NCBI GenBank assembly: GCA_014379885.1
Contig: JACMKW010000088.1
Location: 1 to 6,383, forward strand
DNA length: 6,383 nucleotides
Direction: 5' to 3'
Source of the DNA: Rhizobacter sp.
GTDB taxonomy: Bacteria > Pseudomonadota > Gammaproteobacteria > Burkholderiales > Burkholderiaceae
Positions 1 to 5,230 of the stretch are shown here, piece by piece. Position numbers and translations under genes: made by a program. The notes below the pieces were generated by a model, which made no database searches, had not been told where the DNA came from, and saw only the letters and a program-made list of their open reading frames with translations. Every line of letters begins with the position of its first letter. Position 1 is the stretch's first letter.

Positions 1-708
1 GATGAACACCAGCAGCACGGCCGAGGCTTCATAGAACACCTCGCCCTCATAGAAGAACGTGGCGCCCACACTGAAAACGTAGCCCGTGCCGACCGACAGC
101 ACGATCAGCGTCGCCATGTTGGCGACCTTGTTGCGCGCCGCCCGAAACGCCGCGACAACGAACGGCCAGACCGGGTAGGCGATGGCGCCGGTCGCAGCGA
201 AGAACAGGAAGAGCTTGCGATCCAGCCCGAAGGGCACGGGCAAGTCGCCGAACATCTCGCCCATCGGCGAGTACAGGAAGACGGGCACGGCAAACACCAA
301 GGCGACCAGGAAACGCTTGCGCATGTCGTTGGCCATGTCCTGCATCGACATGCCAGGCGCGTGGCCCATGTCATGCATCATTTCGGCCTTGTCTGTCGAC
401 GCGCCCGTCGCGCCTTGACCTGAGTGACCCGCATGTTCAGTTTGAACCGGTCCCTTCGGCAGCTTGTCGCCAGGCTCACAGACGTGCGCCGGAACGAGTT
501 CACCGCGGCAGTGGTAGCCGCAACTCGCCACACGTTGCCGGATGGCGTCAAGCGTGGTCTTCGCTTCGTCGTAGTGCACGGTGGCGCTGCCGGCAACGTA
601 GTTCACGTCGGCGTGGTGAACGCCCGGCAGCGAGGAAAGCTGCCGTTCAACGCCGACCGCGCTGAGTGTCGACACGAGTTCGCCCACTTCAATCGTGCTT
701 GTTTTCAT
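1..708 (-). CDS. Heavy-metal (probably copper) translocating P1B-type ATPase, N-terminal part; runs off left edge
   Basis: These are the first 236 codons of an integral inner-membrane ATPase that pumps soft metal ions, most likely Cu(I), out of the cytoplasm. Residues 5-67 have the length and pattern of a heavy-metal-associated (HMA) domain (LPGV at 27-30, DVNYV at 34-38, CGYHC at 63-67). However, the usual CxxC metal loop is absent: VSTLSAVG occupies that place at 12-19. A Met/His-rich linker follows (MMHDMGH at 110-116, then M120, M122, M125, M129). Hydrophobic segments lie near 133-148, 166-188 and 198-220, with the family-typical NMATLIVLSVGTGY at 197-210. The start codon is preceded by AAGGAAG about 5 bases upstream and follows the methyltransferase-like gene by 17 bases, so it is the distal gene of the operon seen here. 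The actuator, CPx, DKTG and ATP-binding regions lie outside the window, so metal specificity cannot be read. The family call is firm; copper is inferred from the neighbours. Confidence 0.9.
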   Translation of the reverse strand, partial: MKTSTIEVGELVSTLSAVGVERQLSSLPGVHHADVNYVAGSATVHYDEAKTTLDAIRQRVASCGYHCRGELVPAHVCEPGDKLPKGPVQTEHAGHSGQGATGASTDKAEMMHDMGHAPGMSMQDMANDMRKRFLVALVFAVPVFLYSPMGEMFGDLPVPFGLDRKLFLFFAATGAIAYPVWPFVVAAFRAARNKVANMATLIVLSVGTGYVFSVGATFFYEGEVFYEASAVLLVFI

Positions 709-725
709 GGTGCTTCCTTACCCCG

Positions 726-1385
726 TCACGCCTTGTGCTCGGCGGGAACCGACCCGCCCAGCTTCGGCAGGAAGCGCGGCGTGCGGGCCGCATAGGCTTC
801 GAACTCGGCGCCAAAGCGCTTGCGCATCTCGGCCTCTTCGGTAACTGCGAGGCGCGCATACATCACCAGCAGAATCGGGAACATCACCAGCGTGAGCAGC
901 GTCGGCCACTGCAGCAGGAAGCCCAGCAGGATCAGCACAAAGGCCACGTACTGCGGGTGGCGAATGCGCGCATACGGCCCCGCCTGGGCCAGCTCGTTGC
1001 GGCGCTGCGCGTGGTACAGCACGTTCCAGGCGCTCGACAACAGGTAGAAACCGAAACCCAGGAACACGTAGCTGGCAATGTGCAATGGCCCGAAGTGCGG
1101 GTCGCCCTTCTCGCCCAGCAGCGTGGACCACAGGTGACCCGAGTTGTGCGACAGCAGGTCCAGGTTGGGGTACTTCGTCTGCAGCCAGCCCGACAGCACG
1201 TAGATGCTCAGCGGGAAGCCATACATCTCGACGAAGAGCGCAACGATGAAGGCCGCAAAGGCGCCGAAGGTTCGCCAATCGCGCCCGGTCTGAGGTTTGA
1301 AGAAGCTGAACGCGAACATGAGGAAGAGCGCTGAGTTGAGGACGACGAGCGTCCAGAGCCCATAGCCGGGGGCATCGTGCGTCAT
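726..1385 (-). CDS. Isoprenylcysteine carboxyl methyltransferase (ICMT/PEMT-like) family membrane protein
   Basis: A 219-residue polytopic membrane protein with hydrophobic stretches near residues 9-29, 41-64, 101-123 and 146-180. The C-terminal half has the signature of the ICMT/phospholipid methyltransferase superfamily: GPYARIRHPQY at 136-146, a long hydrophobic hairpin, EE at 183-184, then FGAEFEAY at 191-198 and TPRFLP at 202-207. In the family this region binds S-adenosylmethionine and methylates a membrane-embedded or lipid-like substrate; bacterial members mostly have no known substrate. Its start overlaps the stop of the DUF2933 gene by four bases (ATGA, 1382-1385), with GGAGAA at 1391-1396 as ribosome binding site, so the two are translationally coupled. 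Relatives often sit in copper or heavy-metal clusters, but a role in metal tolerance is not shown. Function beyond the family is unknown. Confidence 0.88.
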   Translation of the reverse strand: MTHDAPGYGLWTLVVLNSALFLMFAFSFFKPQTGRDWRTFGAFAAFIVALFVEMYGFPLSIYVLSGWLQTKYPNLDLLSHNSGHLWSTLLGEKGDPHFGPLHIASYVFLGFGFYLLSSAWNVLYHAQRRNELAQAGPYARIRHPQYVAFVLILLGFLLQWPTLLTLVMFPILLVMYARLAVTEEAEMRKRFGAEFEAYAARTPRFLPKLGGSVPAEHKA

Positions 1386-1675
1386 GGTCGTTCTCCGGTC
1401 TTGGGTGCGGACGTGCCGGAGCCAGGCTTGCCGCCGCCTCCATGATCGCCATGGCCACTGCCATGACCGCCGTGCATGAACACGTGCATCAGGGGGCAGG
1501 CCAGCAACAACAGGTAGGGCAAGGCCCCGATGAAGTGGGCGCGGTGTTCGCTCAGCAAAAAGTAGGCAGCAACAGCGCCGAAGACGAGCAGCCCGATGGC
1601 ATACCTGGATCGCCAGAACGGCGGCGCACTCGCCTGTTCCGGCTGTTGATGGTGTGCGGCGGGGGGGTGGTTCAT
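1382..1675 (-). CDS. DUF2933-type small membrane protein with His-rich tail
   Basis: A 97-residue protein with a His/Pro/Gln-rich N-terminus (residues 1-19), a transmembrane segment at about 25-41, and a second short hydrophobic segment (49-63) ending in CPLMHVFMH (60-68). A Gly/His-rich tail follows (HGGHGSGHGDHGGGG). This matches my memory of DUF2933 proteins, short membrane proteins that recur in copper and silver resistance clusters. The C-P-x-M-H-x-x-M-H cluster and the His-rich tail could bind Cu(I) or Cu(II), but no biochemical role is established. The ribosome binding site AAGGGG (1681-1686) partly overlaps the stop codon of the Met-rich gene upstream, and its own stop overlaps the start of the methyltransferase-like gene, so it is embedded in the operon. 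A run of seven C in codons 4-6 (coding strand) is notable as a simple repeat. Confidence 0.82.
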   Translation of the reverse strand: MNHPPAAHHQQPEQASAPPFWRSRYAIGLLVFGAVAAYFLLSEHRAHFIGALPYLLLLACPLMHVFMHGGHGSGHGDHGGGGKPGSGTSAPKTGERP

Positions 1676-1680
1676 GACAT

Positions 1681-1686
1681 CCCCTT
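1681..1686 (-). promoter_or_regulatory. Shine-Dalgarno of the DUF2933 gene, overlapping the upstream stop
   Basis: AAGGGG on the minus strand lies five bases before the ATG at 1675 and shares two bases with the TAA stop (1685-1687) of the Met-rich gene. Ribosomes finishing that gene would reach this site, which supports coupling and fixes the start. Confidence 0.7.
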
Positions 1687-2119
1687 ACGGCTTGGCCGGT
1701 GACTGCGGAAAACGGTCGACCATCATTTCCATCATCGTCTGCATCATGTCCATGCGCTGCTCCATCATGTTCTGGCGCTGGGTCATGTCGGCGGGTGGCT
1801 TGTTGGCCGCAGCCATGCCGCCCGCGCCCTTCATCATGGCCATGCCGTCGTGCATGGTCTTCATGTGCTCACCCATCAACGCGTTGCGTTCATCGGGTGT
1901 CTTGGCGGCCATCATCTTGTCGTGCATCTCCTGCATGGCCTTCATCTGGTTGGCCATTCGAGCCATATCGGGTGTGGTCTTGGTCGTTGTTGATTTGGAG
2001 ACGGGGGCAGAGGCCGCACCGGCTGGGTGATGCCCTTTGTGCTCATCGGCTGGTGCTGCCCCGGCGGTTGCACCTGCGGTGATGAGGGCGAGCGCAAGCG
2101 AGAAAGGGATGAGTTTCAT
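1685..2119 (-). CDS. Methionine-rich periplasmic protein, probable copper-binding
   Basis: A 144-residue protein with a clear Sec signal peptide: MKL, a hydrophobic core at about 4-20, and probable cleavage near A22-P-A24. The mature protein opens with a His patch (EHKGHH at 26-31) and a Ser/Thr/Lys linker. It then has a helical region, about 52-133, carrying 24 methionines, many in pairs or at i/i+3/i+4 spacing (for example HDKMM, AMM, RMDMM and EMM). Such exported Met-rich helical proteins are known to bind Cu(I) through thioethers in copper tolerance systems; binding here is inferred. No cysteine is present. A strong AGGAGT site (2125-2130) lies five bases before the ATG. It sits 9 bases upstream of the DUF2933 gene and 162 bases downstream of the His-rich gene, so it may be read through from the upstream promoter or have its own. 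I do not recognise a named family. Confidence 0.85.
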   Translation of the reverse strand: MKLIPFSLALALITAGATAGAAPADEHKGHHPAGAASAPVSKSTTTKTTPDMARMANQMKAMQEMHDKMMAAKTPDERNALMGEHMKTMHDGMAMMKGAGGMAAANKPPADMTQRQNMMEQRMDMMQTMMEMMVDRFPQSPAKP

Positions 2120-2281
2120 GAGTGACTCCTGGTCAAGTGGATGAGCGAACTGCAGTGCATCGGGTTGCTACCCAGGCACAGTGCTTCTTCGAGCGAGATC
2201 GTCCGTGCGTACTGAATCAAGCAGGACAGATGCGCGCGCCGAATCGCAGAGCGGGACGCTCCGGATCCGGTACGCCAGGGG
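2120..2281 (-). other. 162-base gap between two leftward genes; no gene assigned
   Basis: This gap separates the His-rich gene from the Met-rich gene. I see the AGGAGT ribosome binding site at 2125-2130 and a perfect 10-bp palindrome CCGGATCCGG (2261-2270) with no T-tract beside it. On the minus strand there is an open stretch ending in TGA at 2116-2118. I see no convincing terminator or sigma-70 promoter, so whether the Met-rich gene starts a new transcript is undecided. Confidence 0.5.
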
Positions 2282-2722
2282 CTACAACGCAAGTCGCGAG
2301 TAGCGAACCCTGAAAGGCGGCCCCACGATGGGAACCTGCAGGCCGTCGACGCGGCTGAAGCCCAGAACCACGGGAACCCCAGTCGCCCAGAGGGTGGTGA
2401 CCAACGGCGCCGAACCCGGATCGGCATGATCCAAGGCGGCGTACGCCTTGAGCAAGGTGTGGGAGCCGTCGTCACAAGCCTTCAGGCACGACTCCTTCGA
2501 GGTTCCTGGGTCGTCATCATGCACGGCAGCTTCGTGCGAATGCGCAGCCAGCGCGTCAGGCGCATGGTCGTGTCGCTCTGAACCACTGGTCGCACGGGAA
2601 TGCTGTCCGGGCGCTTCCAGGAGGCACGCATTCGCAACACCCGAGCCCAGCGCGAAAATCCACACCAGCAGCACCACGAATGCGGTACTGCGCTTGGCGA
2701 GGGGGCTGAAAAAAAACGGCAT
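2282..2722 (-). CDS. Small exported His-rich protein of a metal-resistance cluster (hypothetical)
   Basis: A 146-residue protein that begins with a signal peptide (MPFFF, KR at 10-11, hydrophobic core 13-29, likely cleavage after ANA at 30-32). The mature part starts at C33 and carries histidines at 41, 51, 53, 61, 63, 68 and 88, an acidic HDDD patch (68-71) and a CLKAC pair (C79, C83). It ends with GPPFRVRYSRLAL, resembling a conserved tail that I recall from hypothetical proteins in Burkholderiales copper clusters. Metal binding in the periplasm is inferred. The frame stays open upstream to an ATG at 2896, but the start at 2722 is preferred: the signal peptide begins there, and the upstream extension would cover the FNR box and -10-like sequence. 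The ribosome binding site is weak (AGGTTA about 12 bases upstream). It is the first gene of the leftward operon. Confidence 0.72.
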   Translation of the reverse strand: MPFFFSPLAKRSTAFVVLLVWIFALGSGVANACLLEAPGQHSRATSGSERHDHAPDALAAHSHEAAVHDDDPGTSKESCLKACDDGSHTLLKAYAALDHADPGSAPLVTTLWATGVPVVLGFSRVDGLQVPIVGPPFRVRYSRLAL

Positions 2723-2747
2723 GTTGAGTTCGGGTAACCTGAATCTC

Positions 2748-2753
2748 ATACTA
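2748..2753 (-). promoter_or_regulatory. -10-like hexamer of the leftward metal operon
   Basis: TAGTAT on the minus strand matches the sigma-70 TATAAT consensus at four of six positions. It predicts transcription starting near 2741, 19 bases before the ATG at 2722. The perfect FNR box is then centred at about -40.5, close to the -41.5 typical of class II FNR promoters, which need no good -35 element. Its placement also argues against translation starting upstream of 2722. Confidence 0.5.
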
Positions 2754-2774
2754 CGAGGGCGCCACGGTGAGCTC

Positions 2775-2788
2775 TTGATCCACATCAA
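2775..2788. promoter_or_regulatory. Perfect FNR/ANR-type operator (TTGAT-N4-ATCAA)
   Basis: TTGATCCACATCAA matches the consensus for FNR/ANR oxygen-sensing regulators at all ten specified positions. It is 59.5 bases (centre to start codon) upstream of the leftward gene and suitably placed relative to the TAGTAT hexamer for class II activation. Dnr/NnrR-type relatives of the CRP/FNR family bind similar sites, so the actual regulator cannot be told from sequence. Confidence 0.75.
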
Positions 2789-2843
2789 ATCTGACCTCAG
2801 GCACACAGTAGCGAGAGCAGACTGCGCCCCAGAACGGTCGACT

Positions 2844-2861
2844 GTCTGCGCGTTGGCAGAC
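2844..2861. repeat. Short inverted repeat, GTCTGC-N6-GCAGAC
   Basis: Perfect 6-bp arms (2844-2849 and 2856-2861) around a 6-base spacer. It lies between the two FNR-type boxes and has no T-tract, so an operator is more likely than a terminator. No regulator is recognised. Confidence 0.45.
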
Positions 2862-2900
2862 GAACGCCACGCGTTGATCTGAGTCAAGCCTCGCAACGCG
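2849..2900. repeat. Three copies of the heptamer CGCGTTG around the usp-side FNR-like box
   Basis: CGCGTTG occurs at 2849-2855 and 2870-2876, 21 bases apart (two helical turns). Its reverse complement CAACGCG occurs at 2894-2900. The second and third copies form an inverted repeat with a 17-base spacer, and the second overlaps the left half of the FNR-like box. This could be an additional operator, but heptamers recur by chance in GC-rich DNA. Confidence 0.35.
2874..2887. promoter_or_regulatory. FNR/ANR-like operator with one mismatch, usp side
   Basis: TTGATCTGAGTCAA matches TTGAT-N4-ATCAA at nine of ten specified positions. Its centre is 67.5 bases upstream of the usp start codon. Relative to the start site predicted from TGTAAT (2917-2922) it would lie at about -48.5, seven bases further out than a standard class II site. 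Either the promoter is elsewhere or the arrangement is non-standard. Confidence 0.55.
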
Positions 2901-2916
2901 ACAAACCTGCAGGCTC

Positions 2917-2922
2917 TGTAAT
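2917..2922 (+). promoter_or_regulatory. -10-like hexamer of the usp operon
   Basis: TGTAAT differs from the TATAAT consensus at one position and predicts transcription from about 2929, giving a short leader before the ATG at 2948. No -35 is visible at 16-18 bases upstream, consistent with an activator-dependent promoter. Confidence 0.4.
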
Positions 2923-2947
2923 CCGTTCACTTAGTCAGGGCACCGTC

Positions 2948-3439
2948 ATGTACACCCAAATCCTCGTTCCGGTTGACGGCAGCTCAACCTCCGACCGCGG
3001 GTTGGACGAGGCCGTGAAGCTGGCAAAGTTGACTGGCGCCCGCATCCGGCTAGTCCATGTGATTGACCAGCTTTTCTACGCCGGCGGCATGGAAGGGTTC
3101 GGCGCCATGACGGTCGACCTGATACCCCTGCTGCGAGAGGGTGGCGAGAAGATCCTCCAGGCGTGCAAGATTCGGGTTGAAGCGGCTGGCGTGCCTGTTG
3201 ACACGGTCTTGTTCGATAGCTCGTCCGAGCGTGTTTGCGATCGGGTCGTGACTGAGGCAACAACCTGGCACGCCGACCTGATCGTGATCGGCACGCACGG
3301 GCGGCGAGGTGCCGGGCGCGTCGTCATGGGCAGTGATGCCGAACAGATCGTTCGCCATGCGACCACGCCCGTGCTTTTGGTGCGGTCTGACGAGACGACG
3401 GGCCTGGCGCCAGCGCTCACGCAAACGCAGGCGCGATAA
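2948..3439 (+). CDS. Universal stress protein (UspA family), ATP-binding type
   Basis: A 163-residue single-domain cytoplasmic protein of typical family length. It opens with the beta-strand ILVPVDGS (5-12), where D10 is the conserved acidic residue of the nucleotide site. Near the end it carries the ATP-binding signature G-x2-G-x9-G-S (G115, G118, G128, S129) followed by TPVLLVRSD. This places it with the ATP-binding, MJ0577-like branch. Universal stress proteins support survival under energy or oxygen limitation, and in Pseudomonas several are controlled by the FNR homologue Anr; the FNR-like site upstream fits that. A modest AGGG (2937-2940) precedes the ATG by seven bases. The stop codon directly touches the ATG of the next gene (TAAATG), so the two are probably co-translated. 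The protein partner or process is unknown. Confidence 0.93.
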   Translation: MYTQILVPVDGSSTSDRGLDEAVKLAKLTGARIRLVHVIDQLFYAGGMEGFGAMTVDLIPLLREGGEKILQACKIRVEAAGVPVDTVLFDSSSERVCDRVVTEATTWHADLIVIGTHGRRGAGRVVMGSDAEQIVRHATTPVLLVRSDETTGLAPALTQTQAR

Positions 3440-5230
3440 ATGCAGAACGTTGCGTCATCCACTGATTCGCCCATGAGCACCAACGAAGCGCTCAACCACG
3501 CGTGTTTCTGCATCAGCCTCGACAGTGAGGCTCTGGCCCGCGCGCTGGATTCGGAGCTCGGCCAACCGGGCCTTGCCGAGATGGTTCGGCAGCGTTGCCC
3601 GTTTCTCTTTGCGGCGCAACCCGTGTTCGTGGCGCCGCTGCAGTTGCAGCGCATGGCGCAGGTGATGCAGGCCATCGAATCGGTCGTGGCCCTGCCGGCC
3701 TACCGCGAGCAGGTGCTGGCCGCCGCGCCCGCCATCGCCCGGCTGGGAACGCGCGGTCCCCTGGGCGCATTCTTTGGCTATGACTTTCACGTCAGCCAAG
3801 GTCATCTGGGGCTGATCGAGGTCAACACCAACGCCGGTGGGGCGATGCTCAACGCGGCGCTCGCACGGGCGCAGCGGGCCTGCAGCGCGGTGGTGGATGC
3901 GATGTTGCCCAAGCTGGCCACCGTGGCGGCCTTCGAGGAGAGCATCGTCAGCATGTTTCACCACGAATGGAAGCTTGCCGCGCTGCCGGGAGGGCCGGTC
4001 AGGCCGCTGGCGAGCATCGCCATCGTCGACACCGCACCCGAGGAACAGTACCTCTACCCCGAGTTCCTGTTGTTCCAGCAGTTGTTCGAGCGGCATGGGC
4101 TGCGCGCAGTCATTGCCGATCCGGCCGCGCTGGAATGGCGCGACGGCGTGCTGTGGCACGGTGAGCTGGCCATCGATCTGATCTACAACCGGCTGACCGA
4201 CTTCTACCTCGAGCAACCCGGCAGCGCCGCGCTGCGCGAAGCGTATCTGCAGCAAGCGGTTGTGCTGACACCGCACCCGCAGGCGCATGCGCTTTATGCG
4301 AACAAGCGCCACCTGGCACTCTTCAGCGATGCCGCTCGGTTGCAAGCTTTGGGCGTGCCCCCGGCCACGCAACAGATCCTGCTGGAGCACGTGCCTCGCA
4401 CGGAGGTGGTGGATGCCGCTGACGCACAGCGCCTGTGGGACGCGCGCCGAAGCCTGTTCTTCAAGCCGGTGGCCGGCTTTGGCAGCCGCGCGGCCTACCG
4501 CGGCGACAAACTGACGAAGCGGGTATGGCAAGACATTCTGGAAGGTGACTATGTGGCGCAGGCCCTTGTCGCACCGGGGGAAAGAATGGTCGACGACCGC
4601 AGCGCGGGCCAGGCCGTCAAGCCCATGAAGTTCGACCTGCGTGCGTACACCTACAACGGCGCGGTGCAGTGGGTGGCCGCGCGCTTGTATCAAGGGCAGA
4701 CCACCAACTTCCGCACCCCGGGTGGCGGCTTCGCGCCGGTGTACAGCTCGGCCGATGCGTCGGGCAACTGCCTGCAGGCCTGCGTCGGTGCCAGCGCCGC
4801 CGAAGGCGCGGCGCATGCCTCTTATGTGTTCTTGCTCGACGAAGACAGCGGCGTCCACGCGCTTCCCCATGCGTTGTATGTCGCGCTGGCGGGCGGCCAG
4901 GCATCGGCCGAGGCGCTGGCCGGTCAGACGCTGCGCGTGGCCGACTGGTACGTGCGCTTGAAGGACGGTGAGCCCGACACGGTGATCAACGAGACGTACA
5001 GCGTCGTTCACTTCGACGCGCAAGGGCGTGTGGACAAGCCCCAACTGTCGGCAGCTCCGGTGAACTCTGGCGCCCTTCCCCACGCTGGCGCAGCGACAGC
5101 GTCCGAAGATGCAAACTGGCCCACCCTCGCGGAGCGAGAGCGAATGCGGGAGTTGCTGTTTGGAGGGGCGCTGGCAACCCAGGCTCCATTGCCGGGACAC
5201 CTTGCATGTGCGGCATCTGCGGTGAACTGA
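3440..5230 (+). CDS. Predicted circularly permuted ATP-grasp ligase-like protein
   Basis: A 596-residue protein without signal peptide or membrane segments. ATP-grasp hallmarks appear in permuted order. The acidic metal-binding motif that normally ends the fold comes early (FGYDFHV around D115, then GLIEVNTNAGG with E127 and N129). The ATP-binding lysine element comes later (FFKPVAGFGSR, K342), followed by YVAQALV (371-377), FDLRAY (398-403) and a TPGGGFAPVY stretch (426-435). Between them lie AIDLIYNRLTDFY (244-256) and ALYANKRHLALF. This layout resembles the CP_ATPgrasp families (PF04174/PF14403). ATP-grasp enzymes join a carboxylate to an amine through an acyl-phosphate; the substrate here is unknown. 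Residues about 440-596, including INETYSVVHF (516-525), are not explained. The start abuts the usp stop; Met12 (3473) is an alternative. Its end overlaps the amidotransferase start by 25 bases, pointing to a shared pathway. That this is a ligase is inferred from motifs. Confidence 0.7.
   Translation: MQNVASSTDSPMSTNEALNHACFCISLDSEALARALDSELGQPGLAEMVRQRCPFLFAAQPVFVAPLQLQRMAQVMQAIESVVALPAYREQVLAAAPAIARLGTRGPLGAFFGYDFHVSQGHLGLIEVNTNAGGAMLNAALARAQRACSAVVDAMLPKLATVAAFEESIVSMFHHEWKLAALPGGPVRPLASIAIVDTAPEEQYLYPEFLLFQQLFERHGLRAVIADPAALEWRDGVLWHGELAIDLIYNRLTDFYLEQPGSAALREAYLQQAVVLTPHPQAHALYANKRHLALFSDAARLQALGVPPATQQILLEHVPRTEVVDAADAQRLWDARRSLFFKPVAGFGSRAAYRGDKLTKRVWQDILEGDYVAQALVAPGERMVDDRSAGQAVKPMKFDLRAYTYNGAVQWVAARLYQGQTTNFRTPGGGFAPVYSSADASGNCLQACVGASAAEGAAHASYVFLLDEDSGVHALPHALYVALAGGQASAEALAGQTLRVADWYVRLKDGEPDTVINETYSVVHFDAQGRVDKPQLSAAPVNSGALPHAGAATASEDANWPTLAERERMRELLFGGALATQAPLPGHLACAASAVN

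Larger units (their letters stand above)
2723..2947. promoter_or_regulatory. Divergent control region between the metal operon and the usp operon
   Basis: These 225 bases separate the two divergent start codons. They contain a perfect FNR-type box (2775-2788), a one-mismatch FNR-type box (2874-2887), -10-like hexamers facing each way (2748-2753 leftward, 2917-2922 rightward), a short inverted repeat (2844-2861), and three copies of a CGCGTTG heptamer. This density of sites suggests joint regulation of both operons. Confidence 0.7.

Noticed and set aside
718..1464. A 248-codon minus-strand frame overlapping the methyltransferase-like gene, and a 222-codon plus-strand frame (666-1334)
   Set aside because: Both are Arg/Ala/His-rich with no recognisable fold or signal. 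The frame at 726-1385 has membrane segments, family motifs and a ribosome binding site.
2261..2270. Perfect palindrome CCGGATCCGG as an operator or terminator
   Set aside because: It has no loop or T-tract, and a single 10-base GC-rich palindrome is not informative alone.
2618..2635. Lipoprotein signal in the His-rich protein (Cys33 after ANA)
   Set aside because: The residue three before Cys is Ala rather than Leu/Val/Ile and position -2 is Asn, so a standard Sec cleavage is more likely than lipidation.
2819..2861. Inverted repeat in the divergent region as a terminator
   Set aside because: There is no T-tract on either side, and no gene ends here; both flanking genes start away from it.
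2723..2896. Upstream extension of the His-rich gene to the ATG at 2896
   Set aside because: It would put 58 unremarkable residues before a good signal peptide and would cover the FNR box and -10-like sequence.
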